64,000 nt of DNA from contig OY292278.1 in the NCBI GenBank assembly GCA_958496175.1, forward strand, positions 39,866,001-39,930,000, written 5' to 3'. This DNA is from Sisyra terminalis (Eukaryota; Arthropoda; Insecta; Neuroptera; Sisyridae). The notes under the pieces were generated by a model that did not search any database, was not told the origin of the DNA, and saw only the letters and a list, made by a program, of their open reading frames with translations. The number at the start of each line of letters is the position of its first letter. Within the stretch, counting starts at the first letter, position 1. Positions 11,297 through 23,551 of this stretch are shown here, in pieces. The position numbers and the translations under genes were made by a program.

Positions 11297-12403
11297 ACTA
11301 TTAGTTGCCCGTTGCATTCGCAACTAAAAGTTTTATCTCAATAAAATGTTTAATATGAGATTATGTAGAGTTAATCAACAATCAAAATTTTAAATTTAAT
11401 AATCAAAGTGTTGTTAAATTAAAAAAATGTTTATCTAAAATTATATTAAGAAATAAAATATAAGTGTTTTTTATATCATTTTAATAACATTTTAAATAAC
11501 GTCATTTCACTAAATTAGTATGAAAGTTTAATACTTATGTAGTACTCATACCAAATAGGCGATTTTAAATTTTGGTTCGTTTTTCAACAATTAAAATTTT
11601 TAAAATCTATTTTATTTTATGAATCAATGGTTGTGATCTGGAGTAATTATATATTCGGCTGAAAAGCATTAAGGTAGCAATTTTTCGCCTATATTTCACT
11701 GTCAATTCAAATATAAAATCTTCGATACTAACTTTTTTTCGGTATTTAGAACAATTTGAAAACCAATTATGGTTATTGAAAATAAATAAAATATTCGAAT
11801 TTGCTTCCTCGCTTTCCACCTATTTCCAACAATTTTGTATGTACAACGTCCAAATGTGCGAAACCGAATAGCTTTTTAGTCATGTTAACTAACATAAAGA
11901 ATGTCATTATTTTTTTTCGTTTTACATTGTATTTTCAAATATAAGTGCACATTTGTGTCGATGAAATTTGGAAAGTGTTTTCCTTATACGATGCAGATAT
12001 ATAATAAGAAAGGGTTTTTGAAAATTTCTTCCCTAAAAGAGTGAAAAACGGTAACAAAGTTTGTAAGGGATAACGTTTAATAAACAATCAAAATTTCAAA
12101 TTTAATAATCAATCAAAGTCCGTTAAAAGCGAAACGTTATTACTGCTTAGTATAAAACAAAGTTGATTTATTATTAGAAACAAAAACTTAGGGTCTGCTT
12201 AAAAATTTAAACTCTCATTATGATTTTTAGCTTTTACATATTGTAAACCTGAAAATCCGAAATACGTATTCACAAATAAATACATTAGTGAGTGAGTACC
12301 CCTACCAACGTTTTGAATGCGTAAGCGGGGATAACAGAGCGCATGCGCATAGGCCATTCTGCACGGACGCATGGCAAGATAGCCAATTTATAAATAAGAT
12401 CAT
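11297..12403 (+). repeat. 1.1-kb interspersed repeat, copy 1
   Basis: Starts near CTATTAGTTGCCCGTTGCAT and ends near CCAATTTATAAATAAGAT. An inverted copy lies at 36,703-37,845 and matches across the whole length. The head resembles the CTAG...CCGC...TTCG heads of RTE-like insect repeats. The interior has no long frame. The GC-richer end contains GAGCGCATGCGCATAGGCC. Confidence 0.85.
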
Positions 12404-13470
12404 TAATTTAGTAGTTATTTTCTAATGCACCTAATACAGATGGGACCGAATGAAAACAAATCATTATACTACATAGTACATAGTACTCGTACATTTACGA
12501 AGATTTCGAAAATATTTCAGAAGTTCTTAAAATGGATATTTTCATCAAAATTTTAAAATCAGAAGTTCTCGTGATTAATACATTTGCCTATCTTTCCAGT
12601 ATACAAGGAAGTACATATAAAATAAAATGAGGTTTACCTATGTATAAATTTTTTCTATAAACTGAATTGACACGATGTTTTTCTTTTAATTGAATGAGAT
12701 TTAGCATGATTCAAATTAACAAAGGATTGCTTGACTTGTAGGTATCTCGACTTGATAACGCTCTTGTTTTGCAAAGCCGAGTTCATTAATTTACTTTTCT
12801 ATTCGGAGTATATCCTCAAAATGGAAATAAAAGGCATTTTTCCCGTTGTCAAGATGTCGTTCGTCACTCATTTTACAAAGAAACATGGAGAGCAGATTTT
12901 CAGTATGAAATGTAGGTATACGATAGATAATTAGACTGACTAGAAAGCTTACGATACGCATCGTTCCGTTAGGTATACGGCGTTTTGTTCAAGGCATGTA
13001 CCTACTCGTATGTGTTGCCTGCTCTGCCTTCTAATTAAGTATACACGTCCGCCATTAACAATAGTGCTTAATTAATTATTATTTTAAAAGAAACGAAATA
13101 CGAATACGCGGAACTCGGTGTGATCATTAAAAAACCTTTTATCACAACAAAATTACAGACGAGCGAAAGAATTTAAATGCAAAGGAGTTTTCAAATAAAT
13201 ATCGGTCCTGAAATTACAGATAAATAGCTCGTTTGAACAAGCATTTCTATTTTAATTACAGTTTTTATCGTATTAAATTTTTTTTCATTAATATATCGTT
13301 TTGTAAATGAAATTCTTCTAAGAATTAATTAATAATGCATTTGTATCATATTCAAATATTTTCGGGGGAGTTTGAATTTAACGAAGTTGCCTACTGTAGA
13401 CAGCTTTACGCCTCTATTATTAATTATGAACAAAAGTATAATACTTGTGTACAACTTTATATGAAATATT
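12404..13470. other. No gene recognised
   Basis: AT-rich with a slightly more complex stretch at 12,950-13,130. An open frame of 67 codons at 12,731-12,934 is not recognisable. Confidence 0.4.
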
Positions 13471-14300
13471 ATTGATTATTTCATCAACTTCTTAGACACA
13501 ACAATTACCAACAAAAACGGAAACTTATTATACAATATGTACAGGAAAACCACAAATATGAGCATAACCATTTACAATCCATCATTCCATCCAAGACATC
13601 AAAATATCACAGCTTACAATAGCCTCGTCAAAAAAACAATTAAATCCTCTTTTAACACCTAATCGGGTAAAGGAGAATTCAAAATAATAAAATACATAAC
13701 CTTAACCAATGGATTCAAAAGCTCTATAATAGGCAAATTTCTGTCAAAATATACCAAAATGCCACAAATCCCAATTTTACCCCAAGAAAAGATGAAATAT
13801 ATAAAAACAAGCTTCTACAATATATTTGCAATCAAAATTGCCAACTTTCTAAAGAAAAATTATATTAACATCACATTTTCAACAAATAACAGAATCATGG
13901 AAATTTTCAAACCATTGGAGAACTACCACATTACAATGGAAATAAAACCTAAATATATAAAATTAAGTATGGTTCTAGTGAAAAATTCTATATTGGCTAA
14001 GCTGATAGATCTTTCGGGGCCGGATACAAGAAACAAGAACCCAGAAATTCTAGTTCAACAACATCTTAAAATTTTATTAAACATCCATACGACGTATATC
14101 ACAATTGCATAGATTGAAAAAAAAACTTTAAACCTCTACATATTTGCCAGAAAAGATTACTTACGAATACTTTAGAAGAATATGAATTTTATAAAACCCT
14201 CAAATTGGATCCAATCAATATCTTTAACGACAAATTATTTTAAACAAACACTTTACATAAAATTTGTTTACAATTGACCAAATTAAAATACCACTTGACG
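13471..14300 (+). pseudogene. Penelope-like element fragment: RT C-terminal part and GIY-YIG remnant
   Basis: The frame from about 13,490 starts FLDTTITNKNG and NMYRKTTN, the palm/thumb signature of Penelope reverse transcriptases. It stays open for about 200 codons to 14,112, broken by one stop codon near 13,660. The region IANFLKKNYINITFSTNN is the linker seen in the family just before the endonuclease. The GIY-YIG part is out of frame and eroded. Nucleotide similarity to 10.63-11.27 kb (for example AACCATTGGAGAAC) shows the two are the same family. Both are on the plus strand, about 2.8 kb apart, and neither is functional. Confidence 0.8.
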
Positions 14301-14650
14301 ATGACAGCAAACTGCTGTTGGTCCTCGTAGTAAAAAAAAGACAAACCTCTAATACTTGTGGTACTTATGGGTAAAGAGATAAGGAAAATTTTCTATTTTT
14401 ATTTTAACCATTGATTGGTGAGACATGTGCTTCTTAAGTAGGACAAAAGTGGAAAACTTTACGAAACAAACCTCAAATTTCAACGACAAATCGTTTTAAA
14501 TAATATTATTTGTTGTGTAGTTTTTAAAAAATGAAATATTTTTCGTTAAAAACTGAACAATTAATCGGTTAAATGATAGAACAAAGAAAAAAAATGAAAT
14601 AAAACGATGCATAACGTCATAGCATTCACATATGCAAATAATGTATCGAT
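14301..14650. other. No gene recognised
   Basis: AT-rich filler between a Penelope fragment and a LINE relic. Confidence 0.4.
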
Positions 14651-15330
14651 TGAAGCAACGGGAGAACCCCAGAAGATGCGACAGTGAAACTTTAAAACCA
14701 CCTTAACAAAATTGAGGAATGGGCTGGAAAGTGCTGAATAAAAATTGACTCCAAAAAATCAGTGCTACCTTTACCTTGGGAAGAGGAAAATGCTCTCCTG
14801 TAACTATAAACGACTTGACTTTGCTACAAAAAAGCACGGTCAAATATTTGGTTACCTATACACTTTGATAGAGGTTTTCTTGGGCTTACCATATAAAGCT
14901 AACATGAGAGCACTTAAATAGGAAGTTCAGAAGGATGTATTGGTAGTTTGCGTGGTCATCCATTCTTTCCACGATAAATAAACTCCTGATTTACAAAATC
15001 TTGCTAATTCCGGTATGAAATTATGGAATTCAGCTGTGGAGAACTGCTTCCAATTAAAACATAGAAGTATCCCAGAGGATTCAGTCAAAAACACTGCGAC
15101 AAATCATTAATGCTTTCTGCTGTGTTAACAATAACAAAATTCATGAAGATAGGGAAACGCTAACGATAAAACAGGAGATAAAAAGATTCAGCAAAAAATG
15201 TTTGGAAGGACTGGATGAACATCATACCAACTTTGCTTTAACCCTACTGGACAACAGTGAGACCAAAAGAAGAATTCAAAAAGAGGATATTACTGACTAT
15301 CCTAGTAAATTTTCTTAGTGTCATTCTAAT
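14650..15330 (+). pseudogene. Jockey-type LINE relic: RT C-terminal region
   Basis: Translated in shifting frames, this gives the back half of a Jockey-clade reverse transcriptase: NHLNKIEEWA, FTLGRGKCSPVT, the conserved HIKANMRALK, then LRQIINAF-like sequence and NNNKIHED, and a final ETKRRIQKEDIT. Many stops and frameshifts make it a dead 5'-truncated copy. The catalytic YADD motif is upstream of the break and absent. The locus at 44.72-45.37 kb is a second copy of the same family. No poly(A) tail or target duplication remains. Confidence 0.8.
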
Positions 15331-16659
15331 AGTTTAAATTCCTAATTTAGCAACATTATAAGCCTTTGAAATTTGGAAGGGTTTGATGATTTCTTCTTCG
15401 ACTTTAATGGTCGATTTCATCCCTTAAACGTGGTTTGTTTTCGGAAAAATTTGTATAGCATGTACGAGTGAACTTATACTTTCGATTGGCATCCTAAAAA
15501 ACTAACTTTGCAATTTGACGATTTTTGACCATGGTTACCCATAGTTTTTTGGACGAAATTTTTTTTTTTTAAATTCGATAAAGATTGTTATATTATCGTT
15601 TGAAACATTGTCACGAATCTTAAACTGTCCTTTGTTCGAAAATCATCCCTTATTTAACGACTTTAGATTTTCTTAGTGACTTTCTTAGTAGATTTTAAGT
15701 ACCTAATTACTAGTATGAATTTATCTGCAAGGGCTAATACATTAATGAGATATACTAGAATTAATGTACTATTTGCATCATAGTGTAGATTGTGGTGTAA
15801 AATGAAATATAAAATAATATAAAACGATGAAAAAGCATAAATGTTACATAAAATTGTAAACAAAGTTTAGGTAAAGCAAAATATTTGCAAGGAAGTTATG
15901 TGGCATCCATGTCAGATTTTTTTTCAGTCGGGAAATGTGCGGTTTCTTCAAGGGTGGAGGAATATATTAAACTGAAAAATATAATCATCTGCTGTCGACT
16001 CCCAGGGGGAATTTCGTTCGATCTTCTATCCATATAAATGGAATCAAGCGTAAAACAAGAGAATAACATGCTAGATATGCCGGCTTAGATACCATTTTGT
16101 TTTAAATGAAAAACAAAACAAAGGCAATGACGCCGCGCCACCGACTCGATCCAATCATCAACATCTTTTCCCGACAGACGTGGAAAACTATTCGGATTGG
16201 GGATGTGCGGTTGGAAGAAAGACCGCACGAGTGAATTTTTCCCGTTTCACGGCGACACATCTCGTATCGTTTTTGTCACTTTATCACCTACACGCCGTTT
16301 TTTTTTTCCATTCTTTTGTACGGAGGTATTTCGAGATAAATCCCGAGCTTGGAGATGAGGGAAGAGGAACGAATTTGCGAGTTACGAAGGTGGTTTATGC
16401 AAATGTAAATATAATTTTCGTATTTTTGGTTCTAGTTTATGAAATGCTATTAATGTTTTTTTTTTGCAAACGAAAAATATGGTTATATTTTATTTATGAT
16501 TTTTAATTCAAGTTTTCCATATAAAATTGTATTATTATAATAAAAATAAATTGAATGGTTCAATTTAAGTAAACTTTTAGTATATGAAAGTTTCTTGTTC
16601 TTAAAATTTCACCTAGGAAAATAAATTAGGGATGACATGAAAAATTATTGTTTAACCTT
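15331..16659. other. No gene recognised
   Basis: AT-rich, with a less AT-rich stretch at 16,110-16,400. The 108-codon frame there begins with GTG and shows no domain, so it is not called. Confidence 0.4.
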
Positions 16660-17166
16660 AATATTGATTCACAATCTCGTATTGACGTAAAAACAAAACT
16701 TATCATCTACAAAACACTTATACGACCAATATTGACATACGGAATAGAATTGTGGGGCTCCACTAAACCCTCCAACATCAATCCGTTACAACCTATCAAA
16801 AGTCCTTCGAAAAATTCTCAACACACCTTATTATGTAACTAATGAAGTCATCCATACCTACCGACCTGAAAATTCCCTATATTTCTGAACTAATTACCGC
16901 CAACTTTCAAAAATTTCATGACAAATTGCACTCTCATACCAATCCAGAAATTGAAATCCTCTGACCAACATCCAAAAAATCCTCCACGTCGCTTGAAACG
17001 ACGCTGCTCCAGAGACCACCTAAATAATTTCTAGGAAGTTCCAGTGCTGGCTGGTGCCTTCCATCACGAATAACGACAATTTGCATTTCGATTTTCCATT
17101 TGCTCATTGTATGAATGTGTAGAAGTACAGATTGCAAATAAATAAAGGAAAAAAAATATTGATTCA
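16660..17166 (+). mobile_element. 5'-truncated Jockey-type LINE with 12-bp target duplication
   Basis: The direct repeat AATATTGATTCA (16,660-16,671 and 17,155-17,166) flanks a 483-bp insert that ends in AAATAAATAAAGG and a run of A. The insert encodes the end of a Jockey-clade RT: LIIYKTLIRPILTYGIELWG, then in shifted frames KVLRKILNTPYYVTNEVIHT and DLKIPYISELITANFQKF. Two frameshifts mark it as dead. Strong 5' truncation plus poly(A) and flanking duplication is the signature of target-primed reverse transcription. Confidence 0.85.
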
Positions 17167-17439
17167 TAATTAGGTATATGAGTTTCTTTAAAACTAAGCA
17201 TACTTTGTTAATTTTAGTTATTCAATACATTTATAACCATTAAGAAAATACAAGTAAAATTGACTAAACCATTTTTTTCAAATTAATTATATGTGATAAC
17301 AAAATTTTAAAGACGACAGAATTTTACTGAGAAAATACCTAAGCAATCCATTGCCTTCAGAATGATTAAATATAGGTTTCAATCGAAAAGTGTTTACCTA
17401 AGAAATTTTGATTTCATTTATCAAAACTAGATTACTTAC

Positions 17440-17822
17440 TTATGCAATAAATATACAAAATATATTGTGGTCTAAATACAATGAAATAATTTACAAAACT
17501 AAACTATAAACATAAATTTGAACCAAAGTTCAAACAAATGAATTACTGACGTATTGCCAAGATACATATTTCGATTGCTAAGCAATTTTCATCCGTGGTC
17601 ATCAAGTAATATTGAATCGCTCCATGAGTCACGTGACTAATCATATAGCAGTTATGAAGGCTTGGCAATCGAAATACAAATCTGGACAATACATCAGTAA
17701 TTCATTTGTTTGAAGTTTTGTTTAAATTTATGTTTATCGTTTACTTTTGTAAATTATATTACTTAAATATGACCATCAATATATTTTACATATTGTATAA
17801 ATAGTACAACTGTTCAAAGTCA
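17440..17822. mobile_element. MITE, copy 1 of 3
   Basis: The left end contains AATATATTGTGGTC and the right end GACCATCAATATATTTTACA and GTTCAAAGTCA. The interior has TTCAAACAAATGAATTACTG and its inverted partner CAGTAATTCATTTGTTTGAA, so the element folds back on itself. Related copies are at 39,285-39,430 and 63,617-63,930. Outer ends in the family read TGACTTTGAAC; no coding sequence. Confidence 0.7.
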
Positions 17823-17904
17823 GCGGAAAAAATCTATTTTGATTGATTACCTAGTCTCCAGAAATATTGAGAATTGTTAAGGTTTTTATAGTTTTATACT
17901 GATA

Positions 17905-18752
17905 ATAATGATAGAGTGCCTCAAAAAGAGCCCAAAAAATTTAATTGTAAATAAAAGCACATTTATTTTTATAACACAAAGTTATTATTTTTATTTCTTT
18001 CTAAAAAAGAAAGTTCCGATTAAACGAGGTATACAACATCCTGCAAATGGCCACCGCGAAACCCCTAGCACAGGTTTAATATTTTGTTAAAATTTTGAAT
18101 AATTTTTTCGAACAAATGAGGCTATATTTCACCAATCATGCGCTTTATTTCTTTGTTAAGATGTTCAACTGTTTTAGGCTTATTTGCATACACCTTTTTC
18201 TTCACACAATGTAGCCAATGTTGATCATCAAATCGAGGAATGACATTGCCTGGAAAATTGGTCTGCAGTAATACAATTGTTTCACGTTATGTATGGCAAG
18301 TTCCACTGTGTTGTTGGAAAAACATGACTTCTACATCAATCACATTCAATTTGGGCTACAAAAACAACGTTAACATGCCACGATACCGCATGGAAGTTCC
18401 TGGATTCTTGGCTACAGATTCCTTTACTGTGACTATGTTTTCGAGTTATCGATAAAAACGGCGACAAACAATGATATTTTTAAATCTCAAATTTTCTAAT
18501 AAATGCCTCACTATCAATTCATTGGATGCATTATTGCGACCCGTAACTTGACGTCATGGGCGAATTGTTTATGCAAAACTTTTACCATTTTTGTAATGCG
18601 TTTTTGCAATAATTAAGCATAGTTCGTTTTAATACTTCATTCTCTTAAATCGTATGGTCTGTACATGACTATTGTCAAAAATAGCACTGTACAACTCGTA
18701 TTTACAAAATGACAGAAAATTTAAATCCGGGCTCTAGTTGGGTCATCCAATA
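17905..18752 (-). mobile_element. IS630/mariner-like transposon relic
   Basis: The span is set by the transposase relic inside it plus weak inverted ends: GAGTGCCTCAAAAAGAGCCC on the left and, on the opposite strand, GACCCAACTAGAGCCCGG on the right. Terminal match is only partial, so the true borders may differ. No target duplication could be confirmed. Confidence 0.45.
18020..18430 (-). pseudogene. IS630/mariner-like transposase, internally deleted
   Basis: Read on the minus strand, the N-terminal helix-turn-helix signature VAKNPGTSMR appears first. It is followed after a large deletion by FFQQHSGTCHT, which corresponds to the second catalytic Asp region (QQDGATCHT in intact members; the Asp is His here). 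Then come LQTNFPGNVIPRF, KKVYANKPKTVEHL and the C-terminal RGGHLQDVVY, and a stop at 18,020. The block with the third catalytic residue is missing between QHW and KKVYANKP. Two stops interrupt the tail. A relative of the same superfamily lies at 25.68 kb. Confidence 0.8.
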
Positions 18753-20706
18753 TCAATTAGTCAATAATTGAAAAAAATCCAATTAAACTTAACTAAAACT
18801 TCTAAAATATTTAGTATATAGCCTTTAAATTCTTGTAAATCCAAAAAAAAAGGTTTTTTATTGGAATAAACTATTTCCTACGCTAATTCAAAAGCAAGGA
18901 AAAAAATCATGATATATAACTAAGGCATTAAGAGGTTTCAGACCATATTCCGATTTTTTGTTATTACAAAAATAAAAATTCTTAAGAATTTCTAAATTTT
19001 TTTAACAACCACTTTGGAACTATAATTTCGTTAGTCCAATAAATGCTATGTCAGTGCTCTTTTTTCTTGTAATGTGTTTATGAAATTTTCAGTACCATTA
19101 ATTTAAAAAAAATATATTTAAAATGCTTAACGTTTTATATAATCTTTTGTTTGAAAATGATTTAACAATTGAAATTTTCTTTTTTATGACTCGTTTATAT
19201 ACAATAATAACGTAATGATTAACGTGAAAATTTCCGAGATACAACCTCATGTTATTCCATTAAACTCACCTCATTCAGGTCAGCACCACACTCGTATTAA
19301 TTACTGTTCCCCATTATTATTAAAATAGTGACTTAATATTTCTCCTACATGGGGTTAAACCACCATAGGCAGAAAGAAAGAGATGAGAACAATGACAAAA
19401 AAGTTAGCAAGAAAGAAAATGAACGGCGAAATCTAAAGCGTCCACCCTTAAAACACGCAAAGCTCCCCGTATTATATCCATAAAAGCTTTTTACTTAATG
19501 GGAAAAGGCTAACTCGTGCAAAAGCTCCAACAGCAGTGTCTCCATCCAACGACTAACCGACAAACCAGCAGCCAAGTCCAGCTTGACCATACGATACGGT
19601 AATTTGTATCGTTAGACATCAAGCAAACTTTATTGTAACATGTTTAGTAGAATTTCGCGTGTCTTCATCCCAAACAGCCCAACAACACTAAAATGTTAAT
19701 GCTAATATTGCTCTTATGGAGCTCATAATAAAAACAGAAATAAAATCAACATTTTTCGTTTTCATTTTCGTTTCGTGACATTAAACAATAATGCGAATAG
19801 AACAAACAGAGACGAATAAAAAAAAATAAAAAGATAGACGCTTTATGGAACTATCAAGAGATTTGTTTCGTTTGTGTTGGCTTTTCACTCCGATTGATGA
19901 GCGTGATAATTTTTTTTGCCATCAATTTCTTCTCTATAATAATAAACTAATGATATAGTTTGGTTTGCAGCTTATTCTCTCGTTTGTCTTCTTTATTTGT
20001 TTTTCTTCTTCCTGATGGGATGTTAATGACGTTTTCTGACGTTGAGTGATATGTATTACGTGTAAATTAAATGTGGAAATGATCATTAATTTCCATTTAA
20101 TTAGTCGATGTACTTTTAAATTTACATTTGTTTAGGTGAAAGATCGTGTCACTGCCGCGTTGTCCCATTGGGCTTTATTTAAATGGAAATTTAAGTAAAA
20201 TACGAGGAAGTTGTCCAGTTTTACGAAACTTTTATTGTTAAATTAAAATGATACTATGCTAGTTTGCTAATATTTCAAAGTGAAAAACATCATTATAATA
20301 TTGTTTCATTAATTTCAATGACAACAATTTTAGAATTACTTAACCCAATAATAAAAGTATAATCTTTATATTTTCATCGCATTCGGCATATCCGTATACG
20401 TCTAAGCCATCCAAACTATCGCATTAATTTTACTTGTAGACTAATTACACCATGAAGAGGAGGTTTGGATGAAATCAGGTACTTTCCTTGAACCGCACAA
20501 AAATATTTATCATAAAAAAATACAATTTCTTAAAAACCACTGCTATATAGTTATGGAAGATAACAGTCAATTTTACATGCTAGTTTTATCTGTGAGATTC
20601 CCTCATCCTGAAATTTAAATGAAATTTGGAAATAACTCATTCTACCGGAGAAGGGAGACTTATATAAAAGTTCAATAGATATGGACGAAGTTTTGACTCT
20701 ACTTCC
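18753..20706. other. No gene recognised
   Basis: Contains moderately complex stretches at 19,230-19,640 and 20,020-20,200 without open frames. No transposon termini seen. Confidence 0.4.
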
Positions 20707-20824
20707 ATATCGGTACATTTCAGAGGTTTTGTTAACCGACCGCTAGTTTTCCAATTTGCCAAGGCTAATTTTGTACAATGACAATTAGCGGTCGGTTAAC
20801 AGAAGCTCTGAGATTTACCGATAT
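20707..20824. repeat. Short hairpin repeat
   Basis: Two 42-bp arms (20,707-20,748 and 20,783-20,824) are inverted copies with about six mismatches. The best conserved part is GTTAACCGACCGCTA. The spacer is 34 bp. It may be a tiny foldback element; no target duplication was identified. Confidence 0.75.
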
Positions 20825-20904
20825 ATTAGCCCAAACTTTTTTCACATTTTTAACACAAAATTGAATTTCTTTAATATATTCGGATACGATTGCGTGCTGA
20901 CGCT

Positions 20905-21632
20905 TGACGCTGATTTCCAGCGTTAAGTTTGGTCACGTGGAATAATTGGGAATGAATTGACAACTAGAAGAAAATCAGCCTTAAGTTTGAGAATTAAATT
21001 GCAATGTCGAAAACTACTGAATAAATAATATAGCCTTAATCAAGTACCAAAAATCGAATTATCGAGTTTAGTTATTACTTAACTTTTTTGAACCTACAAT
21101 CATAGAAAAAGTTGTTCTAACAGCTTTGTAGCTGATTTTTTTCTTTATATTGATTTTATTTTCATTTATATTGATTGTTATCATCACGAAGAACAGATAA
21201 CAAAAGAACGAACTAGATAGGCATTTTTTTAGTTTTCGTGATCTCCAAAACTCGGATATAGGGCTAGTTATTTTTTCGGTCATTAGTGGCGCATTATCGC
21301 TAAGAAACTTGAAACTTACTTAATGTTAATTGGTTGTTAACTTATTGCCATTGTTATTAATTCAAACTTAAGCCAAGAGCTGCCAAAACTATTAAAGCTG
21401 TTAAAAAAACTATTGACACTAGAACCCTTTGCACAGTGTCCTCATTTCTTAGACGACTTCGCAATGCAGCGTTAATTCTCCTGTCATTTATATTTTGTGA
21501 ATATTATGTCTGATTTAATATTTTCAGCATCAAAAAATTTACAATAGCGTTAATTACTGATTTTTTATCCAGATGAATTTCTATTGGTGAAACTCATATC
21601 ATCCCACCAAATTTAACGCTGGAAATTGGCGC
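20905..21632. mobile_element. Possible MITE with about 25-bp inverted ends
   Basis: ATTTCCAGCGTTAAGTTTGG near 20,910 is matched in inverse by CCAAATTTAACGCTGGAAAT near 21,607. The 0.7 kb between them is AT-rich and non-coding. Without a target duplication this is tentative. Confidence 0.4.
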
Positions 21633-21639
21633 AAGAAAT

Positions 21640-22069
21640 CGCTCTTTATGTCTTTCTTGTCTATATTTTGCATCCTAAATTAGAATAGCGACGAAAAATT
21701 TTGTATTGAAAATCGTTATCCATTTAAATTAGTCGCTGATGAATTCAAATTGATTTTCCAAAAATATTCCCCATGACATTGAAATTGTTGAGCGAAAAAC
21801 TATTTTCTTAGAAAATTGCTTAAAAATACGCATTCATTTAATTATCATTGCACTAATTATTTTATATTTAACTTTTCTTCTTCTGCAATAATTTGTACTT
21901 AACTCATAACGCTAAAAATATAAGAAAGAAGCCTGTTTTTATGCCAATTACTAAGATTTTGGAAAACTACCTAAAAAAATAAGTAGCTGCCTTCAGTAGT
22001 AGTAAAAATTCAGTAGTAATGAGTACTATATCTTAGCAGGTAATCTGATGAACCAAAATTTCATAGTTA
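21640..22069. other. No gene recognised
   Basis: AT-rich filler. Confidence 0.4.
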
Positions 22070-22320
22070 GTACCTCGGGGAACCTGACGAAAACGCCTAA
22101 TGGCGGCTAAACGACATGTGAGCCTGGATAAGGGAATACTACAAGGGCCAGCGCTTTGTTTTGGATATTTTTGAGTCCTGGGTTTGAGAAATCAGCTCCG
22201 AAGGTGGAAAAACTCACCAGCAAGATTCAACGGAATAAGTATTTAAAAGGCAACGGGAAACCACTGCATTCAAGAATTCTTGGAAAATTCCTTGTATAAT
22301 CCTCATTATCCAAGTTGATC
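22070..22320 (+). repeat. Interspersed repeat module, copy A
   Basis: The right half (from about 22,207), including GGAAAAACTCACCAGCAAG and GGGAAACCACTGCATT, matches 30,488-30,605. The left half has a more complex GGCGGCTAAACGACATGTG stretch. The module resembles a non-coding end of a retroelement common in insects, but I cannot name it. Confidence 0.5.
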
Positions 22321-22605
22321 GCAAATTTTCAAAGTTGAAGACGCACAAAAATCAACCAAAAATAAAATGCTTACCCATTGTCTCGCTAGTATGCTGTCTA
22401 GATGAAAAGCTGTCATTGAAGTGGGGATAATTTAACGAAAAACCTGAAAAATACCTTAATTTTTTGCTAGAGATAAGTATCATTAAAAAAATTCAATCAA
22501 TAATCAAAAAAATTTTAACCAAGAAGTTTTCAATTGCTTAGGCAGAGAATTTAAGTTGGTAAAGAATTTAAATTTACATTATGAGGCTATGTATGTCCTT
22601 TGCAC

Positions 22606-22870
22606 TCTACCACAATTCTCATGAAGTTATCAAATCACCTCAACTAATGAAATGAGACTATAGTTTTTTGGACTATAGAGAAAAGAGAAAACTTTTATGA
22701 TATAATGATTAATATAAATATTAAAGATTCATATTTGGAGAAAATTTGATTTAATTGTCCAGCGACTTATCTTTTGCTATCATTCCTACAAAAAAAACAT
22801 TAGTTCAACTTCTTTTCATCCTCGTATGAAACTTGCAACAATAATATGCACAAAATAAATAAATTTTATA
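22606..22870. repeat. Direct repeat, left unit (about 265 bp)
   Basis: Matches 23,552-23,824 in the same orientation over its whole length, including ATTTGGAGAAAATTTGATTT and TTCATCCTCGTATGAAA. The two units flank the Penelope-type palindrome. They are too long for a target duplication, so they are best read as an older tandem duplication into which the palindrome was inserted. Confidence 0.85.
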
Positions 22871-22976
22871 AAATTTTATAGATGGCTTGAAAATTACAAT
22901 TCTCATGAAAATTGGTAAACAATATTCAGAGGATTAGGATTAATAATAATCAGTCAAAACTACTTATTACATCCGC

Positions 22977-23010
22977 GACGTTTCGGCCCGATTATTGAGC
23001 CTTCTTCAGG
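22977..23010 (-). ncRNA. Hammerhead-like motif, left arm
   Basis: On the minus strand: CTGAAGA (RC of 23,003-23,009), stem II of GGCTC with GGGCC including one G-U pair, then GAAAC followed by GTC. All core positions of CUGANGA...GAAA...NUH are kept. The palindromic ACGT at stem III would suit a dimeric ribozyme. Cleavage is not shown. Confidence 0.5.
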
Positions 23011-23426
23011 CGTTCGTAAATAATCGCTTTAACCTTGTTAAAACCATCATTGTCCATTCATTTTAATACGGTACAGTTGGTAAAAAACAATAATAGAACT
23101 CCCAAGATACACAACATTTTTTTCCAGTAAAATATATAAAATAAAATTGCAACAAAAACAATTAAAAATTAGTTGAGGAATGACGTTAATTTAAAAAAAT
23201 TTTAAAAATGACGTTATTTTAAAAATTCGAACCGCTCAGCCTTTAAATTAACGTCATTCCTTAACTAATTTTTAATTGTTTTTGTTGAAATATTATTTTA
23301 TATATTTTACTGGAAAAAAATATTGTGTATCTTGGGAGTTCTATTATTGTTTTTTGCCAACTATACCGTATTAAAATGAATGGACAATGATGGTTTTAAC
23401 AAGGTTAAAGCGATTATTTACGAACG

Positions 23427-23460
23427 CCTGAGGAAGGCTCAATAACCGGACCGAAACGTC
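23427..23460 (+). ncRNA. Hammerhead-like motif, right arm
   Basis: Plus strand CTGAGGA (23,428-23,434), then GGCTC and GGACC as stem II, GAAAC (23,453-23,457) and GTC. It differs from the left-arm copy at the variable core base and has one C-A mismatch in stem II, so this copy is probably the weaker one. Confidence 0.45.
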
Positions 23461-23551
23461 GCGGATGTAATAAGTAGTTTTGACTGATTATTATTGATCC
23501 TAATCCTCTGAATATTGTTTACCAATTTATCATCATTGGGGATCTGAAACT

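Noticed and set aside
16180..16506. 108-codon frame
   Set aside because: It starts with GTG, and its second half is low-complexity hydrophobic sequence from T-rich DNA.
18240..18455. 71-codon plus-strand frame as a gene
   Set aside because: It is the antisense of the IS630/mariner-like transposase relic on the minus strand.
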